64,000 nt of DNA from Pseudomonas sp. DTU12.3 (GTDB lineage: Bacteria > Pseudomonadota > Gammaproteobacteria > Pseudomonadales > Pseudomonadaceae). Positions 50,072 through 59,179 of the stretch are shown here, piece after piece. The notes beneath the pieces are model-generated. The model saw nothing but the letters and a program-made list of their open reading frames with translations, was not told the origin of the DNA and did not search any database. The position numbers and the translations under genes are program-made. Each line of letters begins with the position of its first letter. Positions within the stretch are counted from its first letter, which is position 1. The DNA lies in NCBI RefSeq assembly GCF_004124275.1, contig NZ_CP027218.1, positions 856,001 through 920,000 on the forward strand, in the 5' to 3' direction.

Positions 50072-52147
50072 ATGACGCGCACTGGAAAAATATTCAGCTG
50101 GACCTTCGCCATCCTCGTGCTGCTACTCGCCGTGCTGGTCTTGATCATCGTGTTCTTCGACTGGAACCGGATCAAACCGCCGATCAACGCCAAAGTCTCG
50201 GAAGAACTGCACCGACCGTTCGCCATCAATGGCAACCTCGCGGTGATCTGGCAACGCGAGCCGGACGAAGGTGGCTGGCGTGCCTGGGTACCGTGGCCGC
50301 ATGTGGTGGCCGAGGACTTGAGCCTGGGCAACCCGGACTGGTCCAAAAAGCCGCAGATGGTCACGCTCAAGCGCGTTGAACTGCGCATCTCGCCACTGGC
50401 GCTACTGGCACAGCGCGTGGTGATCCCGCGTATTGACCTGACCGAACCCAATGCCGAGCTGCAGCGGCTGGCCGATGGCCGCGCCAACTGGACGTTCAAG
50501 TTCGATCCCAAGGATCCGAATGCCGAGCCGTCGAACTGGGTGGTCGACATCGGCGCCATCGGTTTCGACAAGGGCCATGTGACGCTCGACGATCAGACAC
50601 TGAAGACCAATCTCGATGTATTGATCGATCCGCTGGGCAAGCCAATCCCGTACAGCGACATCGTCGGCGACAAAGCGGCGAAAACCGCACAGGACAAGGG
50701 CGCCGCACCGCAGGACTATGCCTTTGCGCTGAAGGTCAAAGGCCAATATCACGCGCAGAACCTCAGCGGCCAAGGCAAGATCGGCGGCCTGCTCGCGTTG
50801 CAGGACGCCAGTAAGCCGTTCCCGTTGCAGGCGCAGGCCAAGATCGGCGACACCAGCATCGAACTCACCGGCACGTTGACCGATCCGCTCAACCTCGGCG
50901 CCCTCGACCTGCGCCTGAAGCTGGCGGGTGCAAGCCTTGGCAATCTTTATCCGCTGACCGGCGTGACCCTGCCGGACACCCCGCCGTACTCCACCGACGG
51001 CCATCTGATCGCCAAGCTGCATGATGCTGGCGGCGCGAAATTCACCTATGAACAGTTCAACGGCAAGATCGGCGGCAGCGACATCCATGGCGATCTGACC
51101 TACGTTGCCAGTCAGCCGCGACCCAAGCTCAGCGGCGCGCTGCTCTCCAATCAACTGCTGTTTGCTGACCTCGCGCCGTTGATCGGTGCCGACTCCAACG
51201 ATAAGCAAAAGGCTCGCGGCGGCGAGAGCAAACAACCGGCCGACAAAGTCCTGCCGGTGGAGGAGTTCAAGACCGACCGCTGGCGGGCGATGGATGCCGA
51301 CGTCGAGTTCACCGGCAAACGTATCGTGCATAGCGAGAAGCTGCCGTTCACCGACCTTTATACCCACCTCAAACTCAACGATGGCGAGCTCAGTCTCGAA
51401 CCACTGCGCTTCGGCGTGGCCGGCGGCAACCTTGATGCGCAGATCCGCCTCAACGGCCGCACCGAGCCGCTCGAAGGCCGGGCGAAACTGACCGCCCGTG
51501 GCTTCAAGCTCAAAGAGTTGTTCCCGACTTTTGAACCGATGAAAACCAGTTTCGGCGAGCTCAATGGCGACGCCGACATCAGCGGGCGCGGCAACTCGGT
51601 CGCCAAGCTGCTGGGCGGCGCCAACGGCAAGCTGAAGATGCTGATCAATGACGGTGCGATCAGTCGCGAGCTGATGGAACTGGCCGGGCTCAACGTCGGC
51701 AACTATGTGGTCGGCAAGATCTTTGGCGACAAGGAAGTGAAGATCAATTGTGCGGCGGCCGACTTCGACATCAAGACCGGCCTGGCGACCACACAGCTGT
51801 TCGTCTTCGATACCGAGAACGCGATCATCTATATCGATGGCACGGCGAACATGGCCACCGAGCAACTCGACCTGACGGTAACGCCGGAATCCAAGGGCTG
51901 GCGTTTGATCTCCCTGCGCTCGCCGCTGTATGTGCGCGGCAAGTTCATCAAGCCGGATGCCGGTGTGAAGGCTGTGCCGCTGATGTTGCGTGGGGCGGGA
52001 ATGGTTGCGCTGGGCGTGATTGCTGCGCCGGCGGCGGGGCTGTTGGCGCTGGTGGCGCCGAGTGGTGGTGAGCCGAATCAGTGCGCGCCGTTGCTGGAGC
52101 AGATGAAAGCGGGCAAGGCGCCTGTCACCGTTAAGCCAACCAGGTAA
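50072..52147 (+). CDS. AsmA family protein
   Basis: The 691-residue protein has one N-terminal membrane helix (residues 9-30, SWTFAILVLLLAVLVLIIVFF), then a long beta-rich periplasmic region with the AsmA/TamB-like DWNRIKPPINAKVSEELHRPFAINGNL start and a C-terminal AsmA domain (NGDADISGRGNSVAKLLGGANGKLKMLIN, NYVVGKIFGDKEVKINCAAADFDI). Such proteins act in outer-membrane lipid and protein homeostasis. ATG 50072 follows CAGGAG. Confidence 0.88.
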   Translation: MTRTGKIFSWTFAILVLLLAVLVLIIVFFDWNRIKPPINAKVSEELHRPFAINGNLAVIWQREPDEGGWRAWVPWPHVVAEDLSLGNPDWSKKPQMVTLKRVELRISPLALLAQRVVIPRIDLTEPNAELQRLADGRANWTFKFDPKDPNAEPSNWVVDIGAIGFDKGHVTLDDQTLKTNLDVLIDPLGKPIPYSDIVGDKAAKTAQDKGAAPQDYAFALKVKGQYHAQNLSGQGKIGGLLALQDASKPFPLQAQAKIGDTSIELTGTLTDPLNLGALDLRLKLAGASLGNLYPLTGVTLPDTPPYSTDGHLIAKLHDAGGAKFTYEQFNGKIGGSDIHGDLTYVASQPRPKLSGALLSNQLLFADLAPLIGADSNDKQKARGGESKQPADKVLPVEEFKTDRWRAMDADVEFTGKRIVHSEKLPFTDLYTHLKLNDGELSLEPLRFGVAGGNLDAQIRLNGRTEPLEGRAKLTARGFKLKELFPTFEPMKTSFGELNGDADISGRGNSVAKLLGGANGKLKMLINDGAISRELMELAGLNVGNYVVGKIFGDKEVKINCAAADFDIKTGLATTQLFVFDTENAIIYIDGTANMATEQLDLTVTPESKGWRLISLRSPLYVRGKFIKPDAGVKAVPLMLRGAGMVALGVIAAPAAGLLALVAPSGGEPNQCAPLLEQMKAGKAPVTVKPTR

Positions 52148-52156
52148 AAGAATAAA

Positions 52157-52227
52157 TCAAAAGATCGCAGCCTGCGGCAGCTCCTACAGGGATCAATGTA
52201 GGAGCTGCCGCAGGCTGCGATCTTTTG
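52157..52227. repeat. REPIN, family A, between convergent AsmA and ferritin-like genes
   Basis: Inverted arms around TACAGGGATCAATGTA. Confidence 0.9.
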
Positions 52228-52237
52228 TTTTTAAGGG

Positions 52238-52771
52238 TTACAAGTCTTTCAGAATGTCAGCCATGTCGTCGGCATGCTCTTCTTCTTGCGCGAGGATATC
52301 TTCGAAGATCCGCCGGGTGGTCGGGTCTTTCTCGCCGATGTACTGGATGATCTCGCGGTAGCTGTCGATGGCGATCCGCTCGGCGACAAGGTCTTCGTAG
52401 ACCATCTCCTTGAGATCTTTACCAGCCACGTATTGCGCGTGGGACATTTTTGACAACATGTCGGGATTGAACTCGGGTTCGCCGCCCAGTTGCACAATGC
52501 GCTCGGCCAGACGGTCGGCGTGCTGGGCTTCCTGAGTCGCGTGCTCGAGAAACTCCTCGGCGGCGACATGGGCTTTGACGCCGGTGGCCATGAAATAGTG
52601 GCGTTTGTAGCGCAATACGCAGACCAGTTCGGTGGCCAGCGATTCATTGAGCAAACGCAGCACCTCATCGCGGTCGGCGCTGTAGCTCTCGGTGACGGCG
52701 CCGTTCTCGACGTGTTGGCGCGCACGGTCGCGCAGGGTTTGGACATCTGACAGGTGCAGGTCGTTGCTCAT
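52238..52771 (-). CDS. Ferritin-like (bacterioferritin-type) protein
   Basis: This 177-residue four-helix protein carries the di-iron carboxylate/His ligands: Glu in NESLATELVCVL, ExxH in EHATQEAQHADRL, and EEEHADDM near the C-terminus. It resembles the bacterioferritin-like proteins near ure genes in pseudomonads (e.g. PA4880 by memory, unchecked). A haem-binding Met typical of true Bfr is not obvious. It probably stores or detoxifies iron in the cytoplasm. Confidence 0.85.
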   Translation of the reverse strand: MSNDLHLSDVQTLRDRARQHVENGAVTESYSADRDEVLRLLNESLATELVCVLRYKRHYFMATGVKAHVAAEEFLEHATQEAQHADRLAERIVQLGGEPEFNPDMLSKMSHAQYVAGKDLKEMVYEDLVAERIAIDSYREIIQYIGEKDPTTRRIFEDILAQEEEHADDMADILKDL

Positions 52772-52870
52772 TTCAGTCTCCTGGAGGCTAATCCGATGGG
52801 CGCCACGTTCTGCGGACGCGGTCGCTACCCAAGTTGTGAGTCATGCGCGCTGCAAAAAGTTTTATCGGTT

Positions 52871-53806
52871 TTACACAACCCTCGCAGCAGCTGCCGAAGG
52901 CCGCGCTCCTGGCGCCAGCCCGGACAACTCTGCCTCCTCGCGCAACCAGGCAAAAAACGCCCGCACCGGCGGATGCCGCTCCCGCCCCGGCACGCACAAG
53001 GCGCTGTAACCCGCGCCATCGACCACCACCTCGGCCATGTACGGCACCAGCAAACCGCTGGCGACACTTTCCGAGACCAGAATATTGCTCGCCAGCACCA
53101 ACCCTTGCCCGGCTATCGCCGCTTGCAGGGCGTAATGCTCCTCATCGTATTCGCGGATCGCCGGTTGCTGCTGCAGCCAGTTTTCGCCGGACTTCGCACA
53201 CCACGCCTGCCAGCCGTGGGCGTAGAGCTTGGAGTTATGCCAATGCACGCTGATCAACGTCGGCGTACGGCGCGATGCCAGCGCCACTTGCTCCGGCGAG
53301 CCGTAAACGCCGAACGACTCATCGAACAGGCACAGGCCATAAAGGTTGGGGTAATCGTCGAGGCTGTAGCGCAACACCAGATCGACGCTGGCGTCCTGGT
53401 GCAGATCGATGACTTCGCAATGGGTGTCGAGACGCACGTTGATGTTCGGATGCCGGGCATAAAACCGCCCCAGACGCGGCACCAGCCACAGCGCGGCAAA
53501 CGCGGCGGTGGTCGATAGCGTCAGCGTGCCGACATTGCGCTGCGGGCGCAGGGTATCGACGCTTTGCGCGACTTCCAGTAACGCGCCGTGCAGGCTGCGA
53601 AACAGCCGCTCGCCGCCCTCGGTCAGGCGTACCTGACGCGGCAGACGTTCGAACAGCGCAACCCCGAGCCAGTCTTCCAGCGCACGGATCTGATGGGAGA
53701 TTGCCGTGGGCGTCACCGCCAGCTCTTCGGCGGCAGCCTTGAAGCTCAACAGGCGCGAAGCGGATTCAAAGGCGCGCAGGGCGGTTAACGGCAATGAAGC
53801 AAACAT
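52871..53806 (-). CDS. LysR family transcriptional regulator, divergent from azoreductase
   Basis: This 311-residue protein has an HTH ([42 protein letters not shown]) of the GcvA-like subgroup and a LysR effector domain. GGAG lies six bases before the start at 53806; a start four codons earlier (53818) is possible. It is divergent from the azoreductase gene with a symmetrical site between them, so it probably controls azoR and itself. Confidence 0.88.
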   Translation of the reverse strand: MFASLPLTALRAFESASRLLSFKAAAEELAVTPTAISHQIRALEDWLGVALFERLPRQVRLTEGGERLFRSLHGALLEVAQSVDTLRPQRNVGTLTLSTTAAFAALWLVPRLGRFYARHPNINVRLDTHCEVIDLHQDASVDLVLRYSLDDYPNLYGLCLFDESFGVYGSPEQVALASRRTPTLISVHWHNSKLYAHGWQAWCAKSGENWLQQQPAIREYDEEHYALQAAIAGQGLVLASNILVSESVASGLLVPYMAEVVVDGAGYSALCVPGRERHPPVRAFFAWLREEAELSGLAPGARPSAAAARVV

Positions 53807-53818
53807 TGGCAACTCCAT

Positions 53819-53837
53819 GGATGAAAAAAATTCATCC
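53819..53837. promoter_or_regulatory. LysR-type palindrome between regulator and azoreductase
   Basis: GGATGAAAAAAATTCATCC is a perfect 7-5-7 palindrome. Its core TGAAAAAAATTCA fits the T-N11-A rule of LysR operators. Confidence 0.65.
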
Positions 53838-53927
53838 AGACTGATTTTTACTCATTTGAGCCAGCCTAGTCGCGAGCCTCAGGCTGTAGACAACCAACAG
53901 TTTGATTCTAGTCCGGAGGCTTTACAG

Positions 53928-54566
53928 ATGAGTAAGATTCTTGCGATTCATGCCAGTCCTCGCGGTGAGCGCTCTCACTCGCGACGTTTGGCAGAAAGTT
54001 TTCTCAGCGCTTGGCAGTCGCGTCATCCGCAGGCTCATATCACTCGCCGCGAAGTCGGCCGAGCGTTGATTCCAGCGGTCAACGAGGCCTTTGTCGCGGC
54101 GGCGTTTTACCCCGAACCCGAGACGCGGCCACTGTTGATGCAGGCCGATCTGGCGCTCAGCGATCAACTGGTCGGCGAGTTGCTTGATCATGATCTGCTA
54201 CTGATTTCCACGCCGATGTACAACTTCAGCGTGCCCAGCGGCCTCAAGGCCTGGGTCGATCAGATTGTGCGGCTGGGCCTGACGTTCGATCACACACTGG
54301 ACAACGGCGTCGCCCAATACACGCCGCTGTTGCAGGGCAAAAAGGCCTTGATCGTCACCAGTCGCGGCGGCTTCGGCTTTGGCCCCGGTGGTGAACTGGA
54401 AGCGTTGAACCACGCCGATCCATGGCTGCGCACGGCGCTGGGTTTCGTCGGTATCAACGACGTCAGGGTAGTCGCGGCTGAGGGTGAAGAATCCGCCGAA
54501 CGCACCTTCGCGGTGTCGGTGGCCGAAGCCGAGCAGCGTTTGCTCGACCTCGCCCGGGAGTTCTAA
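53928..54566 (+). CDS. azoR: FMN-dependent NADH-azoreductase
   Basis: The 212-residue flavodoxin-fold protein begins [21 protein letters not shown] and includes the FMN-binding [27 protein letters not shown] and TSRGGFGFG segments, all standard for AzoR. It reduces azo bonds and quinones using NADH. GGAGGC precedes ATG 53928. The gene is immediately followed by a remnant of a small multidrug resistance gene. Confidence 0.93.
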   Translation: MSKILAIHASPRGERSHSRRLAESFLSAWQSRHPQAHITRREVGRALIPAVNEAFVAAAFYPEPETRPLLMQADLALSDQLVGELLDHDLLLISTPMYNFSVPSGLKAWVDQIVRLGLTFDHTLDNGVAQYTPLLQGKKALIVTSRGGFGFGPGGELEALNHADPWLRTALGFVGINDVRVVAAEGEESAERTFAVSVAEAEQRLLDLAREF

Positions 54567-54632
54567 ATGGCCTGGCTGTTCCTGCTGATCGCCGCCGGGT
54601 TTGAAGTGACCTTCGCCATGGGCATGAAGTAG
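54567..54632 (+). pseudogene. 5' remnant of a small multidrug resistance (SMR/SugE-like) transporter gene
   Basis: One base after the azoR stop, MAWLFLLIAAGFEVTFAMGM followed by K-stop appears: the first helix of an SMR protein with the conserved membrane Glu (position 13). A stop follows after 21 residues. In another frame just past it, GGCTGGTCGCGG reads G-W-S-R, matching the next SMR segment (KYxxGWSR), which suggests a small deletion and then loss of the rest. About 90 bases later the lipase gene starts. There is no evidence that the peptide works. Confidence 0.65.
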
Positions 54633-54723
54633 GCTGGTCGCGGAGTTGTCATCATCACGGAGGATGCTTGGCGAGCGTCTTGCACGCCTTGCATCCACTC
54701 ACCGACCACAAGGATGTTTGCCC

Positions 54724-55602
54724 ATGTCGACGCGTTATCCACTGGTGTTGGTGCCGGGCATGCTCGGCTTTATTCGGCTGGTGCTCTATCCGTACTGGTA
54801 CGGAATCATCAAGGCGTTGCGCCGGGGTGGTGCGACGGTGATTGCCGTGCAGGTATCGCCGCTCAACTCCACAGAAGTGCGTGGCGAGCAGTTGCTGGCG
54901 CAGATCGATGAGATTTTGCGTGAGACCGGCGCGCACAAGGTCAACCTGTTCGGTCACAGTCAGGGCTCGCTGACGGCGCGCTATGCGGCGGCGAAACGGC
55001 CGGATCTGGTCGCCTCGGTGACGTCGGTAGCCGGACCCAATCATGGTTCGGAGCTGGCTGATTATCTGGCCCGGCATTACCCGGCGGACAGCGCCAAGGG
55101 GCGCCTGCTGGAAGCATTGCTGCGCTTTGTCGGGTGGTTGATGGCGTTACTGGAAACCGGCTATCGCGGGCCGAAACTGCCGGTGGATATCCACGCTTCG
55201 CATCAATCGCTGACCAGCGAAGGCGTGGCGCTGTTCAACCAGCGTTATCCACAGGGCTTGCCTGAAACCTGGGGCGGACATGGCCCGGAAGAGGTTAACG
55301 GCGTGCGCTATTACTCGTGGTCGGGGACGTTGCAGCCGGGCAAGACCGATCGTGGCGGAAATCTGTTTGACGGGACCAATCGCAGTTGTCGCTTGTTTGC
55401 GAAAACTTTTGTGCGTGAGCCGGGGCAGTGCGACGGCATGGTCGGGCGGTATAGCTCGCATCTGGGCACGGTCATTGGTGATGACTATCCGCTGGATCAT
55501 TTCGACATTGTTAATCAGTCGTTGGGACTGGTGGGCAAGGGCGCGGATCCGGTGCGATTGTTTGTCGAGCATGCGGCTCGGCTTGAGGCTGCGGGTCTTT
55601 AG
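54724..55602 (+). CDS. Triacylglycerol lipase family I.1-like, no signal peptide
   Basis: This 292-residue alpha/beta hydrolase has catalytic Ser79 in GHSQG, Asp237 in GQCDGMVGRYSSHLG and His259 in YPLDHFDIVN, in the layout of Pseudomonas family I.1 lipases. The normal HG oxyanion motif reads PG here (VLVPGMLGF). It has no signal peptide, unlike secreted LipA; P. fragi lipase is similar in lacking one. Two Cys (231-range SCRLF and QCDG) could pair. ATG 54724 is the natural start; ACAAGGATG lies upstream. Substrate may be a lipid ester rather than extracellular fat. Confidence 0.85.
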   Translation: MSTRYPLVLVPGMLGFIRLVLYPYWYGIIKALRRGGATVIAVQVSPLNSTEVRGEQLLAQIDEILRETGAHKVNLFGHSQGSLTARYAAAKRPDLVASVTSVAGPNHGSELADYLARHYPADSAKGRLLEALLRFVGWLMALLETGYRGPKLPVDIHASHQSLTSEGVALFNQRYPQGLPETWGGHGPEEVNGVRYYSWSGTLQPGKTDRGGNLFDGTNRSCRLFAKTFVREPGQCDGMVGRYSSHLGTVIGDDYPLDHFDIVNQSLGLVGKGADPVRLFVEHAARLEAAGL

Positions 55603-55708
55603 GATCAAAAGATCGCAGCCTTCGGCAGCTCCTACAGGTTCGGTGTCGAACACAAATTTTGTGAACGCCCCGAACTCATGTAGGAGCTGCCGCAGGCTGC
55701 GATCTTTT
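55603..55708. repeat. REPIN, family A, directly after the lipase stop
   Basis: The left arm starts on the base after the lipase TAG. Arms GATCGCAGCCTTCGGCAGCTC and complement flank about 50 bases. The right arm ends a few bases before the DMT transporter stop. Confidence 0.9.
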
Positions 55709-55711
55709 CCA

Positions 55712-56599
55712 TCAGGCAACGCTGATTCGACGGCCCAGCACGGTGGTCCAGCGCTCGGAAAGAATCACCCCGCCCAACGTCAACAACCCGCCGACCAGGT
55801 GATACATCGCCAGCTGTTCCTTCAACACCACCGCCGCAATCAGCGCGGTAATCAACGGCAGCAAGTTGAAGAACAACGTCGTCCGGCTCGGCCCCAGACG
55901 TTGCACCGCCTGCATCCACGCCAATGGCGCAAGCATCGACGCCAGCAGGCACGCATACAGCACCAGTGGAATGTTCTGCAGGGTCAGACCGGTTTTCGGT
56001 GAAGCCGCATACAACGGAAACAACACGACAATCGCCACCAGCACCTGCAAATACAGCAACACCAGCGGCGGCAGGCGCAGCTGCCATTTCTTCAGCAGCG
56101 TGCTGTAGATCGCATAGGCCAGGGTCGCGATCAACATCATTGCGTCACCCATATTCAACCCGTGCTGCAACAGCGCGCCAAGGCTGCCGGACGACACCAC
56201 GACCAATACGCCGGCAAACGACAGCACCGCACCGACCAATGCACCGGCAGTCAAGCGCTGGCCGAGGCTGATGATCGCCATGGTCAGCGACATCAATGGC
56301 ATCAACGACAGAATGATGCCCATGTTGGTCGCGGTGGTCAGGGTCGCGGCGAAGTAGGCGAGGCTCTGATACACCGCCATGCCGAGCACGCCAAGGACAT
56401 AAATCTTGCCCAGGTTCGGGCGAATCTGCGGCCAGTGCGCAATCACTGCTTTGAGCATGAAAGGCGTGAACAACAACCCGGCCAGCAGCCAGCGGTAAAA
56501 ACCGATCTCGGCCGGGAAAATGGCGCCGACCGCGAGTTTGTTGATCACGGTATTGCCGGCCCAGATAAAAATCGCCAGCAGCGGAAAAGCGTATTGCAT
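55712..56599 (-). CDS. DMT family transporter (EamA)
   Basis: This 295-residue protein has ten hydrophobic helices in two EamA halves (LLAIFIWAGNTVINKLAVG; MLIATLAYAIYSTLLKKW), a drug/metabolite exporter layout. The substrate is unknown. It diverges from an AraC regulator with 96 bases between starts, so that regulator may control it. Confidence 0.85.
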   Translation of the reverse strand: MQYAFPLLAIFIWAGNTVINKLAVGAIFPAEIGFYRWLLAGLLFTPFMLKAVIAHWPQIRPNLGKIYVLGVLGMAVYQSLAYFAATLTTATNMGIILSLMPLMSLTMAIISLGQRLTAGALVGAVLSFAGVLVVVSSGSLGALLQHGLNMGDAMMLIATLAYAIYSTLLKKWQLRLPPLVLLYLQVLVAIVVLFPLYAASPKTGLTLQNIPLVLYACLLASMLAPLAWMQAVQRLGPSRTTLFFNLLPLITALIAAVVLKEQLAMYHLVGGLLTLGGVILSERWTTVLGRRISVA

Positions 56600-56663
56600 G
56601 AGTTGAAACCAGTACGTTGATGAAGCGCAATTATCCCTTGTCTGGATGCAAGCCTATACTTCC

Positions 56664-56693
56664 AACCGGACAACCTGCCTTTGAAACCGGACA
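56664..56693. promoter_or_regulatory. AraC-type direct repeats between the exporter and its regulator
   Basis: AACCGGACA at 56664-56672 is repeated exactly at 56685-56693, 21 bases apart start to start, the spacing of AraC half-sites on one face of DNA. The second copy ends two bases before the regulator start codon. Confidence 0.55.
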
Positions 56694-56695
56694 GC

Positions 56696-57490
56696 ATGAA
56701 CAGTAAACACATCGATCTGCTGGATTTCAGCGAACTGCCGTCGACGGTGTACTTCCGGTACGCCGATTTCAACGCCCACGAATTTGCCGCGCCGCACCGT
56801 CATCCGTGGGGCACGCTGGAGTATGCGGCCCATGGCGTATTGCACATGGACGTCGACGGCAGCCGCTTCATGTCGCCGCCGCAATACGCGGTGTGGGTGC
56901 CGCCGCAGGTCGAGCACAGCTTTTATAGCCATCAGCCGGTCAACTATCGCGCGGTGTGTCTCGACCCCAAGGTTTGTATCGAGTTGCCGAAGCGCGCCTG
57001 CACTCTGGCGATCAGCGACATTCTCAAGGCGATTCTCAAGGACTTCGCCGCCCGCGATGTGAAGATCCCGCAACTCGATGCCGATCAGCGTCTGGCGCAA
57101 GTGCTGGTCGATCAACTGCAACAGGCGCCAGTGCATGAGTGCTATCTGCCCTACGCGAGCAGTCCGGGATTGCTGGCGATCCTCGAAACCCTGCAGGCCG
57201 AGCCGGGCAACAATCAGCCGCTGGCGCATTGGGCGCTGCAAGTGCATGTCAGTGAACGCACCTTGGCGCGGCAATTCGTGCGCGAGTTGGGGATGAGTTT
57301 TGGCGAGTGGCGTCAGCGTCTGCGGTATCTGGCCGCGATCGAAGCGCTGGAGACTGTGCGCAGCGTCCAGGAAATCGCCTTCGACCTCGGCTACAGCAGC
57401 GGCTCGGCGTTTATTGCCATGTTCGCCCGGCAGGCGGGCTGCACGCCGGAGCAATATCGGCGTAGCCATCTGGAGGGCAGGAAGGTGTAA
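56696..57490 (+). CDS. AraC family transcriptional regulator
   Basis: This 264-residue protein has an N-terminal cupin sensor (PHRHPWGTLEYAAHGVLHMDVDG) and a C-terminal double HTH (LALQVHVSERTLARQFVRELGMSFGEWRQRLR, VQEIAFDLGYSSGSAFIAMFARQAGCTPEQYRR). It is divergent from the EamA exporter and preceded by matching direct repeats. The effector is unknown. Confidence 0.9.
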   Translation: MNSKHIDLLDFSELPSTVYFRYADFNAHEFAAPHRHPWGTLEYAAHGVLHMDVDGSRFMSPPQYAVWVPPQVEHSFYSHQPVNYRAVCLDPKVCIELPKRACTLAISDILKAILKDFAARDVKIPQLDADQRLAQVLVDQLQQAPVHECYLPYASSPGLLAILETLQAEPGNNQPLAHWALQVHVSERTLARQFVRELGMSFGEWRQRLRYLAAIEALETVRSVQEIAFDLGYSSGSAFIAMFARQAGCTPEQYRRSHLEGRKV

Positions 57491-57553
57491 CAAGATTTGG
57501 CTACACTCCAGCAGAGGCCGCATCCATCGGTGCGGCGACAAGGAGAAAACTCC

Positions 57554-57859
57554 ATGAAGATGTTGCGTGTGCCTTTGTTGATGATTGGTTTGCTCCTGTG
57601 TTCCCAGGGTTTCGCCGCCACGGCGCAACAGAACAAGATGACCACCTGCAATGCCGATGCGACCGCCAAGAGCCTCAAAGGCGATGAGCGCAAAACCTTC
57701 ATGAGCACTTGCCTCAAGGCAGCGCCAGCGGCCAACGATGCCAAGACCCTGACGCCGCAGCAGGAAAAAATGAAAACCTGCAATGCCGATGCGAAAACCA
57801 AAGCGCTGACGGGCGATGCGCGCAAGACCTTCATGAGTGATTGCCTGAAGAAAAAATAA
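57554..57859 (+). CDS. psiF: PsiF repeat protein
   Basis: This 101-residue protein has a signal peptide (MKMLRVPLLMIGLLLCSQGFAA) and two PsiF repeats of the form CNADATAKSLKGDERKTFMS..CLK. PsiF in E. coli is phosphate-starvation induced, with unknown role. Each repeat carries two Cys, which could form disulfides in the periplasm. AAGGAGAAAAC precedes the start. Confidence 0.88.
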   Translation: MKMLRVPLLMIGLLLCSQGFAATAQQNKMTTCNADATAKSLKGDERKTFMSTCLKAAPAANDAKTLTPQQEKMKTCNADAKTKALTGDARKTFMSDCLKKK

Positions 57860-57938
57860 GATCAAAAGATCGCAGCCTGCGGCAGCTCCTACAGGATCGC
57901 GGTCTCATGTAGGAGCTGCCGCAGGCTGCGATCTTTTC
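57860..57938. repeat. REPIN, family A, directly after psiF
   Basis: The left arm starts on the base after the psiF TAA. Inverted arms flank CTACAGGATCGCGGTCTCATGTAG. Confidence 0.9.
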
Positions 57939-58028
57939 GGCGCGACGAGGCACCCGGGCCTATGCTCGCTTCGGCGCCGGAACGCTGGCAGACTGCCAAT
58001 CCTTTTACGCCGTTCGTTTTGAGGCTGT

Positions 58029-59042
58029 ATGCCAACGTTTTCTGAGCGTCATGTAGTGTTCTGGGTCAGTTGCATCATCATTTTCGGCGGTTTGCTGCTG
58101 GTGCTGCCGCTGCGTTTGTTGCCGAGCCTGCTGGCCGGCCTGTTGGTGTTCGAGCTGGTCAACATGCTCACCCCGCAACTGCAACGGCTGATCGAAGGCC
58201 GCCGCGCCCGCTGGCTGGCGGTGGCACTGCTCGGCACGCTGGTAGTAAGTGTGCTGGCGCTGATCTTTGCCGGGGCCATCAGCTTCCTCCTGCACGAAGC
58301 CGAAAACCCCGGGGCTTCCCTCGATAAATTCATGGGCGTGGTCGATCGTGCGCGCGGGCAACTGCCGCCGTTCATCGACGCCTATCTGCCGGCCAGCGCC
58401 GGTGAATTCCGCGTCGCGATCGGCGAATGGCTGAGCAAGCATCTCTCTGATCTGCAACTGGTCGGCAAGGACGCGGCGCACATGTTCGTGACATTGCTGA
58501 TCGGCATGGTGCTCGGCGCGATCATCGCCTTGCAGCGCGTGCCGGACGTGACCAAGCGCAAGCCGCTGGCCGCCGCGCTGTTCGACCGTTTGCACCTGCT
58601 GGTGCAGGCGTTTCGCAATATCGTTTTCGCGCAGATCAAGATTGCGTTGCTCAACACCTTCTTCACCGGCATCTTTCTCGCGGTGATCCTGCCGATGTTC
58701 GGGGTCAAGCTGCCGCTGACCAAAACCCTGATCGTGCTGACCTTCCTGCTGGGCCTGTTGCCGGTGATCGGCAACCTGATCTCGAACACGCTGATCACCA
58801 TCGTCGGCCTGTCGCTGTCGATCTGGGTGGCCGTGGCGGCGTTGGGTTATCTGATCGTTATCCACAAGCTCGAATACTTCCTGAATGCGCGCATTGTCGG
58901 CGGGCAGATCAGTGCCAAGTCGTGGGAGTTGCTGCTGGCGATGCTGGTGTTCGAAGCCGCGTTCGGCTTGCCGGGAGTGGTGGCGGGGCCGATTTATTAC
59001 GCGTATTTGAAGAGTGAGTTGAAGCTGGGCGGGATGGTTTGA
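58029..59042 (+). CDS. AI-2E family transporter (YdiK/PerM type)
   Basis: This 337-residue protein has about eight membrane helices and the family pattern: a hydrophobic start (FWVSCIIIFGGLLLVLPLRLLPSLLAGLLVFELVN), a soluble loop, and LGLLPVIGNLISNTLITIVGL. It is in a family that includes the autoinducer-2 exporter TqsA, but most members have other or unknown substrates. Confidence 0.85.
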   Translation: MPTFSERHVVFWVSCIIIFGGLLLVLPLRLLPSLLAGLLVFELVNMLTPQLQRLIEGRRARWLAVALLGTLVVSVLALIFAGAISFLLHEAENPGASLDKFMGVVDRARGQLPPFIDAYLPASAGEFRVAIGEWLSKHLSDLQLVGKDAAHMFVTLLIGMVLGAIIALQRVPDVTKRKPLAAALFDRLHLLVQAFRNIVFAQIKIALLNTFFTGIFLAVILPMFGVKLPLTKTLIVLTFLLGLLPVIGNLISNTLITIVGLSLSIWVAVAALGYLIVIHKLEYFLNARIVGGQISAKSWELLLAMLVFEAAFGLPGVVAGPIYYAYLKSELKLGGMV

Positions 59043-59074
59043 TCCGGCAGAACTGTGTTGCCTGAACTGACGCC

Positions 59075-59158
59075 TTCGCGAGCAAGCCCGCTCCCACATG
59101 TGACTGCATTTCAACTGAAGGAATGCGGTCAAAATGTGGGAGCGGGCTTGCTCGCGAA
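59075..59158. repeat. REPIN, family B, left twin flanking the hsp70-cbpA-cbpM block
   Basis: An 84-base palindrome TTCGCGAGCAAGCCCGCTCC ... complement. Its inverse is almost identical to the copy at 62062-62145 (4 differences by eye). Confidence 0.9.
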
Positions 59159-59179
59159 GGGCGCGCCGGCGATTCTGGA

